NCBI RefSeq assembly: GCF_029167645.1
Contig: NZ_CP119147.1
Location: 4,544,501 to 4,608,500, forward strand
Source of the DNA: Streptomyces sp. AM 2-1-1
Lineage (GTDB): Bacteria > Actinomycetota > Actinomycetes > Streptomycetales > Streptomycetaceae
DNA: 64,000 bases
Reading direction: 5' to 3'
A model generated the notes under the pieces. That model searched no databases, had not been told where the DNA came from, and saw only the letters and a list, made by a program, of their open reading frames with translations. Made by a program: the position numbers and the translations under genes. Below are positions 16,828 to 26,132 of this stretch, one piece after another (positions within the stretch are counted from its first letter, which is position 1; each line of letters starts with the position of its first letter).

Positions 16828-17724
16828 TTGACCACGCACGCACCGCAGGCGACGCAGTCGGTGACCATGCCTGCATCGATCGACGAGGCGGTGGCGGCCC
16901 TCGGCGCCATGCCCGCCGCGGTCCCGGTGGCCGGGGGCACCGACCTGATGGCGGCCGTCAACCAAGGCCTGCTGCGCCCCTCGGGCCTCGTCGGACTCGG
17001 TCGCATCAGCGAGCTGCGTGGCTGGAACTACCAGGACGGGCACGCCCTCCTCGGCGCCGGTCTCACCCACGCCCGCATGGGCCGCCCCGACTTCGCCGCC
17101 CTCATCCCCGCCCTCGCCGCCTCGGCGCGCGCCGCGGGCCCGCCCCAGATCCGCAACGCCGGCACCCTTGGCGGCAACATCGCGGGCGCCGCGCCGACCG
17201 GTGACACCCTCCCGGTCCTCGCCGCCCTCGAAGCCGAGCTGGTCATCGCCGGCCCCGAGGGCCGCCGCCGCGAGATGCCGGTCTCGTACCTGCTCGCGGG
17301 CCGGGAACTCCTCGAACCCGCCGAGCTGATCGCCTTCGTCCGGGTGCCGCTGCTGCACGCCCCGCAGGTGTTCCTCAAGGCCACCGGCCGCACCGGCCCC
17401 GGCCGGGCCGTGGCGTCCGTCGCCATCGTCCTCGACCCGGCCCGCCGCGGCGTGCGGTGCGCCGTCGGCGCCATCGCGCCGATGCCGCTGCGCCCGCTGG
17501 AGGCCGAGCAGTGGATCGCCTCGCTGATCGACTGGGACGGCGCGCGGGGCCTGGCTCCCGACGCGCTGGCCGCCTTCGGCGAGTACGTCGCCGCGGCCTG
17601 CATCCCCGACCAGGTACCGTCGGCCGAAGGGGAGGCGCCACCACCGCTGCCACCCGCCGTTCTGCACCTGCGGCGCACCGTCGCCGCACTGGCCCGGCGT
17701 GCGCTGGGGAGGGCACTGTCGTGA
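16828..17724 (+). CDS. Molybdenum hydroxylase FAD-binding (medium) subunit
   Basis: Predicted 298 residues starting at TTG 16828, with GGAAGGGG about eight bases upstream. The FAD-binding signatures of CO dehydrogenase/xanthine dehydrogenase medium subunits are present: VPVAGGTDLMAAVN near the N-terminus and RNAGTLGGNIAGAAPTGDTL in the middle. The subunit would pass electrons from the iron-sulfur subunit to an acceptor. The stop overlaps the next start (GTGA), so the FAD, 2Fe-2S and Mo subunits form one operon. The substrate is unknown; xanthine, aldehydes or N-heterocycles are possibilities. Confidence 0.88.
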   Translation: MTTHAPQATQSVTMPASIDEAVAALGAMPAAVPVAGGTDLMAAVNQGLLRPSGLVGLGRISELRGWNYQDGHALLGAGLTHARMGRPDFAALIPALAASARAAGPPQIRNAGTLGGNIAGAAPTGDTLPVLAALEAELVIAGPEGRRREMPVSYLLAGRELLEPAELIAFVRVPLLHAPQVFLKATGRTGPGRAVASVAIVLDPARRGVRCAVGAIAPMPLRPLEAEQWIASLIDWDGARGLAPDALAAFGEYVAAACIPDQVPSAEGEAPPPLPPAVLHLRRTVAALARRALGRALS

Positions 17725-19637
17725 GTAACGAGGAACCCCGCGGCCGCCAAGGCCGGCAGGGGGATTACGAACCGGAGTACGACGCCGAGCCGCAGTACGG
17801 CTCCTGGCAGCCGACCCGCCAGAGCGGCGAGTACGACGCCGACGCGACGGCCTTCGTCCACCTGCCGCCGGAGGATCTGGCCGATGTCCCGCTGGCCGCC
17901 CCCGGCCACGGCTACGTGCCGCCGATGATCCTGCCGCTGACGCCCGCGGCCGGCCACGACCCGGCGGCCGGCGGCGGCTGGAACGCGCGGCCGCAGCCGG
18001 GGCACGACGGGCAGCCCGGCGCGGTGCACTGGCCCGACCCGAACCAGCAGAGCCCGTACCCCTCGTACGAGCAGTCGGCCGGGCACCACACGGAGCAGTG
18101 GAACTTCGTCGACGAGCGCGACCGGCCGGACGGGCCCGACGCCCCGGCCCCTTCGGGTTACGGCGCCGACCCCGGGTACGGCACGCGGCCGGCCCACGAC
18201 GGGTACCCGCCCTACACCGCTCCCCAGGCCTACGAGCCGCCCTACGGGAGTGAGCGGGGCGACCGCGGTACGCACGACGCCCGGGGCTCGCACGACGCCC
18301 ACGACGCCCGGGACACCCGCGGCACGCAGGAACACCCGGGCGACGGGAACCACACCGGTCACGTCGACCTCACCGGTCACATCGACCTCACCGGTCACGT
18401 GGACCTCTCCGGACAGGCCGAACCCGCGGGGCACACCGGCCAGTGGACGATCCCGGTCGCCGACGGGGAACTGCCCGACGAGTCGGGGGAGTTCGCAGCC
18501 TCCTCGCCGATCGACCAGTGGTACACCGGTGCCACCCCGCCGGCCACGCTCCCCGGCGGCGCGGCAGCACCCTGGGCTACCCAGGAGTACGCCGAGGCCG
18601 AGCCGGAGACCGCGGCCGAGCCGGAGACCCCGCCGGACCGGGAGGCGGACGCCGAACTCCCCCCGGAGCAGCCGGTGGACGCCGGTGACGACTCCGGGTC
18701 CGCGACCGCCGACGAGGGCCCCGCACTTCCGCCGGAGGTCCCGGACACCCGGGAAGTGGCGGACGTCCTGGACACGTCGGACACCGCACCCGGCCAGGAC
18801 GGGCCACCGGCCGAAGCCGCCACCGCCGACGCCGCCGAAGTCGAGGCCGACGCCGAAACCGGGACCGAGGACGCGACCGGGCACGGCGAGGCCGGGGGTG
18901 AACTCCCCGACGCCCCGGAGGAGTACGCCGCCGAGGAGTCCGCTCCCAGCACCTTCGCCCCTGAGGAGTCCGCCCCCGAGGACGACGCCGCCGGCGCCCT
19001 GCCCGCCGCGGAAGAGCCCGCGCCGCGTGCGAGCGAGCACCCGAGCGTCTCGTACCTCCTGCACGTCAACGGCGTCGACCGCCCGGTCGCCGACGCCTGG
19101 ATCGGCGAGTCGCTGCTCTACGTCCTGCGGGAGCGGCTCGGCCTCGCCGGCGCCAAGGACGGCTGCTCGCAGGGCGAATGCGGCGCCTGCAACGTCCAGG
19201 TGGACGGCCGGCTCGTCGCCTCCTGCCTCGTACCGGCCGCCACCACCGCAGGCAGCGAGGTCCGGACCGTGGAAGGTCTCGCCGTCGACGGCGAACCCTC
19301 CGACGTGCAGCGCGCACTCGCCGCCTGCGGGGCCGTCCAGTGCGGCTTCTGCATCCCCGGCATGGCGATGACCGTCCACGACCTGCTGGAGGGCAACCAC
19401 GCCCCCAGCGAGCTTCAGACGCGCCAGGCCCTGTGCGGCAACCTCTGCCGCTGCTCCGGCTACCGGGGGGTGCTCGACGCCGTACGCGACGTCGTGGCGT
19501 CCCGCGCCGCGAGCGCCGAGGCCGCCGCCGTACCGCCCACCGCAGCCCCCGAAGCGACCGAGGCGCGCATCCCGCACCAGGCGCCGCCCGGCGCGGGTGG
19601 CGTCCAGGCCCCGCCGCACGAGGGAGACGCGCGGTGA
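17721..19637 (+). CDS. Molybdenum hydroxylase 2Fe-2S subunit with a ~430-residue disordered N-terminal extension
   Basis: Predicted 638 residues, about four times the usual ~160. Residues ~437-610 are the normal small subunit: a plant-type 2Fe-2S site (Cys482, Cys487, Cys490, Cys502 in CSQGECGAC...SC) and the second cluster domain (QCGFC at ~541-544, then LCRCSGY). The first ~430 residues are low complexity, rich in Pro, Gly, Glu, Asp and Tyr, with a GH-[VI]-DL-[TS] repeat near residue 215 and a strongly acidic segment before the catalytic part. No domain is recognised there; it may be a scaffold or partner-binding tail. The frame is open throughout and GTG 17721 overlaps the previous stop, so the extension is probably translated. 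Confidence 0.85.
   Translation: MSNEEPRGRQGRQGDYEPEYDAEPQYGSWQPTRQSGEYDADATAFVHLPPEDLADVPLAAPGHGYVPPMILPLTPAAGHDPAAGGGWNARPQPGHDGQPGAVHWPDPNQQSPYPSYEQSAGHHTEQWNFVDERDRPDGPDAPAPSGYGADPGYGTRPAHDGYPPYTAPQAYEPPYGSERGDRGTHDARGSHDAHDARDTRGTQEHPGDGNHTGHVDLTGHIDLTGHVDLSGQAEPAGHTGQWTIPVADGELPDESGEFAASSPIDQWYTGATPPATLPGGAAAPWATQEYAEAEPETAAEPETPPDREADAELPPEQPVDAGDDSGSATADEGPALPPEVPDTREVADVLDTSDTAPGQDGPPAEAATADAAEVEADAETGTEDATGHGEAGGELPDAPEEYAAEESAPSTFAPEESAPEDDAAGALPAAEEPAPRASEHPSVSYLLHVNGVDRPVADAWIGESLLYVLRERLGLAGAKDGCSQGECGACNVQVDGRLVASCLVPAATTAGSEVRTVEGLAVDGEPSDVQRALAACGAVQCGFCIPGMAMTVHDLLEGNHAPSELQTRQALCGNLCRCSGYRGVLDAVRDVVASRAASAEAAAVPPTAAPEATEARIPHQAPPGAGGVQAPPHEGDAR
18354..18407 (+). repeat. Three 18-bp tandem repeats within the 2Fe-2S subunit gene
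   Basis: Units at 18354-18371, 18372-18389 and 18390-18407 each encode TGH[VI]DL with few base changes. They lie in the disordered extension. Confidence 0.8.
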
Positions 19638-19798
19638 GCCCCGCCGTCTCGCCGCCCTCCCGCCCCGGTCTCCGCGCGTCCACCTCGGCGGACGCGCGCC
19701 CGGCACCCCGGCCCCGCCGCGACGCCGCAGTGCGGCCCACCGTCACCGGTCCCCCCAGCCGCCGCCGAGGCGGAGCGAACGACAAGGAGGCGGCGTGA
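19634..19798 (+). CDS. Possible small protein bridging two hydroxylase genes
   Basis: A 54-codon open frame begins at GTG 19634, overlapping the 2Fe-2S subunit stop (GTGA). It ends at TGA 19796-19798, overlapping the next gene's GTG (GTGA again). The product is basic, Pro/Arg-rich and lacks any recognised domain. Double stop/start overlap could support translational coupling, but may be chance in high-GC DNA. The alternative is an untranslated spacer. Confidence 0.25.
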   Translation: MSPAVSPPSRPGLRASTSADARPAPRPRRDAAVRPTVTGPPSRRRGGANDKEAA

Positions 19799-22143
19799 CC
19801 AGCGACGCGGCCACCGCGGCCAACGCCACCAGCACGACCCTGCCCCGCACCGACGCGCCCGGCCCTCCCGGGAGCACCCCGGAGACGCGCGCGCACGGCC
19901 TCGGCGCCTCGCTGCCGGCCGCCGACGCCCGTGCGAAGACCGAGGGCACCTTCCCGTACGCGGCGGACCTCTGGGCGGAGGGCCTGCTCTGGGCGGCCGT
20001 CCTGCGATCTCCGCACCCGCACGCCCGGATCGTGTCGCTCGACACCGCGGCAGCCGCCCGGATGCCCGGGGTCCGCGCGGTCGTCACCCATCAGGACATC
20101 CCCGGCGAGGCCCTCTACGGCCGCCAGGTCGTGGACCGTCCGGTCTTCGCCTCCGACCTGGTGCGCCACCACGGCGAGGCGATCGCCGCCGTCGCCGCCG
20201 ACCACCCGGACACCGCCCGCCTCGCCGCCGCCGCCATCGCGGTGGAGTACGAGGTGCTGGAGCCGGTCACCGACCCGGAGAAGGCGTTCGAGGCCGAACC
20301 GCTGCACCCCGACGGCAACCTCGTCCGCCACATCCCGCTCCGCTACGGCGACCCGGAGGCCACCGGCGAGGTCGTCGTGGACGGCCTCTACCGCATCGGC
20401 CGCCAGGACCCGGCCCCCATCGGTGCCGAGGCCGGGCTCGCCGTGCCCCGGCCGGACGGCGGCGTCGAGCTGTACACCGCCTCCACCGACCCGCACACCG
20501 ACCGCGACCTCGCCGCCGCCTGCTTCGGCCTGGAGCCCGAACGGGTACGGGTGGTGGTGACCGGCGTCCCCGGCGCGACCGGCGACCGCGAGGACCCCGG
20601 CTTCCAGATCCCGCTCGGCCTGCTCGCGCTGCGGACCGGCTGCCCGGTGAAGCTCGCCGCCACCCGCGAGGAGTCCTTCCTCGGCCACGCCCACCGCCAT
20701 CCGACACTGCTGCGGTACCGTCACCACGCGGACGCGGAAGGCCGGTTGGTCAAGGTGGAGGCCCAGATCCTGCTGGACGCGGGGGCGTACGCCGACGCGT
20801 CCTCCGCCTCCCTCGCCGCCGCCGTCGCGTTCGCCTGCGGACCGTACGTCGTCCCGCACGCCTTCATCGAGGGCTGGGCCGTCCGTACCAATAACCCGCC
20901 CTCCGGGCACGTCCGGGGCGAGGGCGCGATGCAGGTGTGCGCCGCGTACGAGGGCCAGATGGACAAGCTGGCCGCCAAGCTGGGCATCGAACCCGCCGAG
21001 ATCCGGCTCCGCAACACCCTGTCCACCGGCGACCTCCTGCCCACCGGCCAGACCGTCACCTGCCCCGCCCCCGTGGCCGAACTCCTCGAAGCCGTACGGG
21101 ACTTCCCGCTGCCCACGCTGCCGAAGGACGCCCCCGAGGAGGAGTGGCTGCTGCCCGGCGGCCCGGAGGGCGCCGGCGAGCCCGGAGCCGTACGCCGGGG
21201 GGTCGGCTACGCGCTGGGCATGGTCCACATGCTGGGTGCGGAGGGGGCCGACGAGGTCTCGACCGCCACCGTGCGCGTCCACGACGGCGTCGCCACCGTG
21301 CTGTGCGCGGCGGTGGAGACCGGTCAGGGGTTCACCACCCTCGCCCGCCAGATCGTGCAGGAGACCCTGGGGGTCGACGAGGTCCACGTCGCCGCCGTCG
21401 ACACCGACCAGCCGCCGGCCGGCCCGGCCACCCACGGCCGCCACACCTGGGTCTCCGGCGGGGCGGTGGAGCGCGCCGCGAAGATGGTGCGCACCCAGCT
21501 CCTGCAGCCGCTGGCCCACAAGTTCGGCATGTCGGTCGAGCTCCTCCAGATCGCCGACGGAAAGATCACTTCCTACGACGGGGTGCTCTCGACCACGGTC
21601 ACCGAGGCGCTGGACGGCAAGGAGCTCTGGGCGACCGCCCAGTGCCGGCCGCACCCCACCGAGCCGCTGGACGAGTCCGGCCAGGGAGACGCCTTCGTCG
21701 GGCTCGCCTTCTGCGCGGTACGCGCGGTGGTCGACGTCGACATCGAACTCGGTTCGGTCCGGGTGGTCGAGATGGCCGTCGCCCAGGACGTCGGCCGGGT
21801 CCTCAACCCGGCCCAGCTCGCCGCACGCATCGAGGCGGGCGTCACCCAGGGCATCGGCGCCGCGCTCACCGAGAACCTCCGGACCGCACGTGGCCTGGTC
21901 CGTCACCCCGACCTCACCGGGTACGCCCTGCCGACCGCCCTGGACGCCCCGGACATCCGCATCGTGAAGCTGGTCGAGGAGCGCGACGTGGTCGCCCCCT
22001 TCGGAGCCAAGCCCGTCTCGGCGGTGCCGGTGGTCACCTCCCCGGCGGCGGTGGCCGCCGCCGTCCGGGCCGCCACCGGCCGGCCGGTCAACCGGCTCCC
22101 CGTCCGCCCCCAGGCAGCCGTCGCGGCGGTCCCCAAGGGCTGA
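19795..22143 (+). CDS. Molybdenum hydroxylase large (molybdopterin-binding) subunit, xanthine dehydrogenase family
   Basis: Predicted 782 residues from GTG 19795 with AAGGAGG upstream. Early residues match the aldehyde oxidase/xanthine dehydrogenase a/b hammerhead (DARAKTEGTFPYAADL), followed by molybdopterin-binding segments (GHVRGEGAMQVCAAYEG, ETGQGFTTLARQIV, AVAQDVGRVLNPAQLAARIE). In this family a catalytic glutamate usually sits in a C-terminal GxGE(P/S)P-type motif; here the matching place reads FGAKPVSAVPVV, with Ala738-Lys739. Either the alignment is locally different or the active site is non-canonical. The substrate is unknown. It is the last gene of the operon. Confidence 0.87.
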   Translation: MTSDAATAANATSTTLPRTDAPGPPGSTPETRAHGLGASLPAADARAKTEGTFPYAADLWAEGLLWAAVLRSPHPHARIVSLDTAAAARMPGVRAVVTHQDIPGEALYGRQVVDRPVFASDLVRHHGEAIAAVAADHPDTARLAAAAIAVEYEVLEPVTDPEKAFEAEPLHPDGNLVRHIPLRYGDPEATGEVVVDGLYRIGRQDPAPIGAEAGLAVPRPDGGVELYTASTDPHTDRDLAAACFGLEPERVRVVVTGVPGATGDREDPGFQIPLGLLALRTGCPVKLAATREESFLGHAHRHPTLLRYRHHADAEGRLVKVEAQILLDAGAYADASSASLAAAVAFACGPYVVPHAFIEGWAVRTNNPPSGHVRGEGAMQVCAAYEGQMDKLAAKLGIEPAEIRLRNTLSTGDLLPTGQTVTCPAPVAELLEAVRDFPLPTLPKDAPEEEWLLPGGPEGAGEPGAVRRGVGYALGMVHMLGAEGADEVSTATVRVHDGVATVLCAAVETGQGFTTLARQIVQETLGVDEVHVAAVDTDQPPAGPATHGRHTWVSGGAVERAAKMVRTQLLQPLAHKFGMSVELLQIADGKITSYDGVLSTTVTEALDGKELWATAQCRPHPTEPLDESGQGDAFVGLAFCAVRAVVDVDIELGSVRVVEMAVAQDVGRVLNPAQLAARIEAGVTQGIGAALTENLRTARGLVRHPDLTGYALPTALDAPDIRIVKLVEERDVVAPFGAKPVSAVPVVTSPAAVAAAVRAATGRPVNRLPVRPQAAVAAVPKG

Positions 22144-22282
22144 GGCCACGCGAGGGCCGAGCCACGCACCGCGTCCCTCCCGCGCCCCGGCGCCGGAGGG
22201 ACACGGCGGGGCGCGCCCCCGGGCGGCGTGGCCCGACGCTCTCCGGCGCGCGCCGGAGCGGCCGTCCCTCCGCGCACGCGAA

Positions 22283-22315
22283 AGCGGCCGTCCCCGCACC
22301 ATGGGGACGGCCGCT
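22283..22315. terminator. Hairpin between the hydroxylase operon and tRNA-Cys
   Basis: Perfect 13-bp stem, arms 22283-22295 and 22303-22315 with a seven-base loop. It is placed to terminate leftward tRNA-Cys transcription and possibly the rightward operon. Confidence 0.75.
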
Positions 22316-22351
22316 GCCGCGTTCGTACGACGCGATCCGCCGCGTCTTCCG

Positions 22352-22423
22352 AGGCCGTGACCGGATTCGAACCGGTGTAACTCGAGTTGCAGTCGAGCCC
22401 CTGAACCTCTCGGGCACACGGCC
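22352..22423 (-). tRNA. tRNA-Cys(GCA)
   Basis: The minus strand folds as a cloverleaf of 72 bases. The acceptor arms are GGCCGTG/CACGGCC and the discriminator is U73, as expected for cysteine tRNA. The anticodon stem CTCGA/TCGAG holds loop CTGCAAC with anticodon GCA; the T arm is ACCGG-TTCGAAT-CCGGT. CCA is not encoded (the next bases are CGG). No att-like duplication of its 3' end was noticed in the window. Confidence 0.95.
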
Positions 22424-22661
22424 GAGGGGGTGTGCCTCGGTGTTGCCACGACCGTACGGGCCCCGGGACGCCCGGCTCAAGGGTTTCGCCGGGTCCGCAA
22501 TACGACTGCCACACGCCGTTCACAACGGCGCGGTCCCCCCTCCGGACCCCCTCGGGCGGCGCGGGGACGCGCCCCCGGCGTACGGACCTACGACCGTCGG
22601 ACCCCCTCACCCCCTCCCCGCGACAGGGATCAACCGGTCGCATGCCCCTTACCCTGGTGCG

Positions 22662-24143
22662 ATGACCGCCCTGGACCCGCGCGACGCCGACGTCGCGGCC
22701 GCCCCCCTGCCCGCCCCGGCCCCCGCACCCGCCGACGACTCCACCGAGGGCGTGCTGGGGCGTACCTACCGCGCCCTGAGCATCGGCATCGTCTCCGTCG
22801 TGCTGCTCATCGCCTTCGAGGCGACCGCCGTGGGCACCGCCATGCCGGTCGCGGCGCGCGAGCTGCACGGGGTCCCGCTCTACGCCTTCGCCTTCTCCGC
22901 GTACTTCACCACCAGCCTCTTCGCCATGGTGTTCTCCGGGCAGTGGGCCGACCGCAGCGGGCCGCTCGGCCCCCTCGCGGCGGGGATCAGCGCCTTCGCG
23001 GTGGGGCTGCTGCTCTCCGGCGCGGCGACCGGCATGTGGATGTTCATCGCGGGCCGGGCCGTGCAGGGACTCGGCGGGGGACTGGTGATCGTCGCCCTGT
23101 ACGTCGTCGTCGGCCGCGCCTACCCGGAGCGCGTCCGCCCCGCGATCATGGCCGCCTTCGCCGCCGGCTGGGTCGTCCCGTCCGTGGTCGGGCCCCTCGT
23201 CTCGGGCGCCGTCACGGAGAACCTCGGCTGGCGCTGGGTCTTCGTCGGCATCCCGGTCCTCATCGTCTTCCCGCTGGCGCTCGCGCTGCCCGCGATCCGG
23301 CGCAGGGCCTCGGGCCCGGCGGACGAGGCGGCGGGCACGAAGCCCTTCGACCGCCGGCGCATCCGGCTCGCCCTCGGCATCTCGGTGGGCGCCGGGCTGC
23401 TCCAGTACGCCGGCCAGGAACTGAACTGGTTCGCGCTGCTGCCCGCCGCCGCGGGGGTCGCGCTGCTGGTGCCCGCCGTCCGGGGCCTGCTGCCCACCGG
23501 GACCGTGCGCGCCGTGCGCGGACTGCCGGCCGTGGTGCTGCTGCGCGGGGTCTCCGCCGGCTCGTTCATCGCCGCCGAGTCGTTCGTCCCGCTGATGCTG
23601 GTCACCCAGCGCGGGCTGAGCCCGACGATGGCCGGTCTGTCGCTGGCGGCGGGCGGCCTGACCTGGGCGCTCGGATCCTTCCTCCAGTCCCGGCCGCGCA
23701 TGGAGGTGCACCGGGAGCGGCTCCTCCTCGTCGGCATGCTCCTGGTCACCGCGGCGATCCTCGCCGCCCCCTCCGTGCTGATCCACTCCGTCCCCGCCTG
23801 GACCGTGGCGGTCGCCTGGGCGGTCGGCTGCTTCGGCATGGGCATGGTGATCGCGTCGACGAGTGTGATGATGCTCAAGCTCTCCACCCCGCAGGAGGCG
23901 GGCGCCAACTCCGCCGCCCTCCAGATCTCCGACGGCCTCTCCAACGTCCTGCTCCTCGCGATCGGCGGCGCGGCCTTCGCGGCGCTCGGCGGCGGCGCGG
24001 TGGGAGCCGTCCACGGCACCGTCGGCGCGGGCGCCGGGGGGAGCCACCCGGGGGCCTTCGCGGCGGTCTTCCTGCCCATGGCGGGGGTGGCCCTGGTGGG
24101 GGCCTGGGTGGCGACCCGGGTGCGGGCGCCGCACGCCGGCTGA
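22662..24143 (+). CDS. MFS transporter, drug/H+ antiporter-like
   Basis: Predicted 493 residues with about 12-14 hydrophobic segments. It has the loop motif GQWADRSGPLGP after the second helix and the antiporter-type glycine-rich segment AVQGLGGGLVIVALYVVVGR. The first ~35 residues are Pro/Ala-rich and cytoplasmic. The substrate is unknown; efflux is likely. TACCCT at 22650-22655 lies six bases before the ATG and no Shine-Dalgarno is present, so translation is probably leaderless. It appears monocistronic. Confidence 0.85.
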   Translation: MTALDPRDADVAAAPLPAPAPAPADDSTEGVLGRTYRALSIGIVSVVLLIAFEATAVGTAMPVAARELHGVPLYAFAFSAYFTTSLFAMVFSGQWADRSGPLGPLAAGISAFAVGLLLSGAATGMWMFIAGRAVQGLGGGLVIVALYVVVGRAYPERVRPAIMAAFAAGWVVPSVVGPLVSGAVTENLGWRWVFVGIPVLIVFPLALALPAIRRRASGPADEAAGTKPFDRRRIRLALGISVGAGLLQYAGQELNWFALLPAAAGVALLVPAVRGLLPTGTVRAVRGLPAVVLLRGVSAGSFIAAESFVPLMLVTQRGLSPTMAGLSLAAGGLTWALGSFLQSRPRMEVHRERLLLVGMLLVTAAILAAPSVLIHSVPAWTVAVAWAVGCFGMGMVIASTSVMMLKLSTPQEAGANSAALQISDGLSNVLLLAIGGAAFAALGGGAVGAVHGTVGAGAGGSHPGAFAAVFLPMAGVALVGAWVATRVRAPHAG

Positions 24144-24323
24144 GCCGTGCGGAGCGGCGTCGGCCGCTTGTGAAGAGGGTCTCAACCCGGCCGCACCGCG
24201 CCTCGTCCGTACGGGGTTCCGCCCGGCCCCCCGGTAAGGTGGCCCGGTTGTCGTATCGCGCACCGGGTGTCCCGGGCGGTACCGGCACGACCCCACGCAC
24301 CCGAGAGACCCGAACCGGAGACC

Positions 24324-26105
24324 GTGACTACTACCGCCTCCCACCACCTCTCACCCGCCTTCCCCGGCCGCGCCCCCTGGGGCACGGCGGGCAAGCTGCG
24401 AGCCTGGCAGCAGGGCGCCTTGGAGAGGTACGTCCAGGAGCAGCCGCGCGACTTCCTCGCGGTCGCCACCCCGGGCGCCGGAAAGACCACGTTCGCGCTG
24501 ACCCTCGCTTCGTGGCTGCTGCACCACCACGTCGTCCAGCAGATCACCGTCGTCGCCCCGACCGAGCACCTCAAGAAGCAGTGGGCGGAGGCGGCCGCCC
24601 GGATAGGGATCAAGCTCGACCCGGATTACAGCGCCGGGCCCGTGAGCAAGGAGTACCACGGCGTCGCCGTCACCTACGCCGGCGTCGGCGTGCGCCCGAT
24701 GCTCCACCGCAACCGGTGCGAGCAGCGCAAGACCCTCGTGATCCTCGACGAGATCCACCATGCCGGGGACTCGAAGTCCTGGGGCGAGGCCTGCCAGGAG
24801 GCGTTCGATCCGGCCACCCGCCGGCTCGCGCTGACCGGTACGCCGTTCCGCTCCGACACCAACCCGATCCCGTTCGTGGCGTACGAGGAGGGGAACGACG
24901 GCATCCGGCGCTCCTCCGCCGACTACACCTACGGCTACGGCAACGCCCTCGCCGACGGTGTCGTCCGGCCGGTGATCTTCCTCAGCTACAGCGGCAACAT
25001 GCGCTGGCGCACCAAGGCGGGCGACGAGATCGCCGCCCGCCTCGGCGAACCGATGACCAAGGACGCCATCGGCCAGGCCTGGCGCACCGCCCTCTCGCCC
25101 ACCGGCGACTGGATCCCCAACGTGCTCACCGCCGCGGACAAGCGGCTCACCGAGGTGCGCAAGGGCATCCCCGACGCCGGAGGCCTGGTCATCGCCACCG
25201 ACCAGGAGTCGGCGCGCGCCTACGCCAAGATCCTCAAGTCGGTCACGGGCGAGAAGCCGACCGTGGTCCTCTCCGACGAGAAGGCCGCCTCGAAGAACAT
25301 CGACAGGTTCAGCGCCGACGGATCCCGCTGGATGGTCGCCGTCCGCATGGTGTCCGAAGGCGTCGACGTACCCCGCCTGGCGGTCGGCGTGTACGCGACG
25401 ACGATCTCGACGCCCCTCTTCTTCGCCCAGGCCGTCGGCCGCTTCGTACGCTCCCGCAGGCGCGGCGAGACCGCCTCCGTCTTCGTCCCCACCATCCCGA
25501 TGCTCCTCGACTTCGCCAACGAGATGGAGCTCGAACGCGACCATGTCCTCGACAAGCCGAAGAAGGGCAGCGACGAGGAGAACCCCTTCGCGGAGGAGGA
25601 CAAGCTCCTCGCCGACGCCGAACGGCTGGAGGACGAGGAGACCGAGGACCAGCTGCCCTTCGAGGCACTGGAGTCCGATGCCGTCTTCGACCGGGTGCTC
25701 TACGACGGAGCCGAGTTCGGCATGCAGGCCCACCCCGGCAGCGAGGAGGAGCAGGACTACCTCGGCATCCCCGGCCTCCTCGAGCCCGACCAGGTGCAAC
25801 TGCTGCTCCAGAAGCGGCAGACCCGGCAGATCGCGCACAGCCGTACCAAGCCCGCCGCGGAAGCGGACCTCCTGGAGAAGCCGGCCGAGGCGCGGCCGGT
25901 GGTCACCCACAAGCAATTGCTGAGTCTGCGCAAGCAGCTCAACACGATGGTGTCGGCCTACACCCACCAGAGCGGCAAGCCGCACGGCGTGCTCCACAAC
26001 GAGCTGCGCCGGGTCTGCGGCGGCCCACCGAGCGCCGAGGCCACGGCCGGCCAGATCCAGGACCGGATCAAGAAGGTCCAGGAGTGGGCCACCCGGATGA
26101 AGTGA
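24324..26105 (+). CDS. DEAD/DEAH box helicase (superfamily 2, ResIII/XPB-like)
   Basis: Predicted 593 residues starting at GTG 24324. The superfamily 2 motifs are clear: Walker A ATPGAGKTTFAL near residue 50, VVAPTEHLKKQW (Ia), DEIHHAGDS (II), TGTPFRSDTNP (III), MVSEGVDVPRLAVGVYATT (V) and QAVGRFVRSRR (VI). The C-terminal ~150 residues are acidic then helical, with no recognised nuclease domain. The family unwinds or translocates on double-stranded DNA; the cellular role is unknown. GGAG lies unusually close (three bases) to the GTG. A TAAGGT element near 24234 may be the -10. It ends at a strong hairpin shared with a convergent operon. Confidence 0.85.
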   Translation: MTTTASHHLSPAFPGRAPWGTAGKLRAWQQGALERYVQEQPRDFLAVATPGAGKTTFALTLASWLLHHHVVQQITVVAPTEHLKKQWAEAAARIGIKLDPDYSAGPVSKEYHGVAVTYAGVGVRPMLHRNRCEQRKTLVILDEIHHAGDSKSWGEACQEAFDPATRRLALTGTPFRSDTNPIPFVAYEEGNDGIRRSSADYTYGYGNALADGVVRPVIFLSYSGNMRWRTKAGDEIAARLGEPMTKDAIGQAWRTALSPTGDWIPNVLTAADKRLTEVRKGIPDAGGLVIATDQESARAYAKILKSVTGEKPTVVLSDEKAASKNIDRFSADGSRWMVAVRMVSEGVDVPRLAVGVYATTISTPLFFAQAVGRFVRSRRRGETASVFVPTIPMLLDFANEMELERDHVLDKPKKGSDEENPFAEEDKLLADAERLEDEETEDQLPFEALESDAVFDRVLYDGAEFGMQAHPGSEEEQDYLGIPGLLEPDQVQLLLQKRQTRQIAHSRTKPAAEADLLEKPAEARPVVTHKQLLSLRKQLNTMVSAYTHQSGKPHGVLHNELRRVCGGPPSAEATAGQIQDRIKKVQEWATRMK

Positions 26106-26132
26106 GGCGCGCCCGGGCGACCGGAGTGCGAC

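Noticed and set aside
22352..22423. tRNA-Cys as an integration site for a genomic island
   Set aside because: No integrase or direct repeat of the tRNA 3' end was seen nearby.
19066..22449. 1127-codon minus-strand frame opposite the hydroxylase genes
   Set aside because: Composition is repetitive Gly/Arg/Ala without motifs, as expected opposite a high-GC gene.
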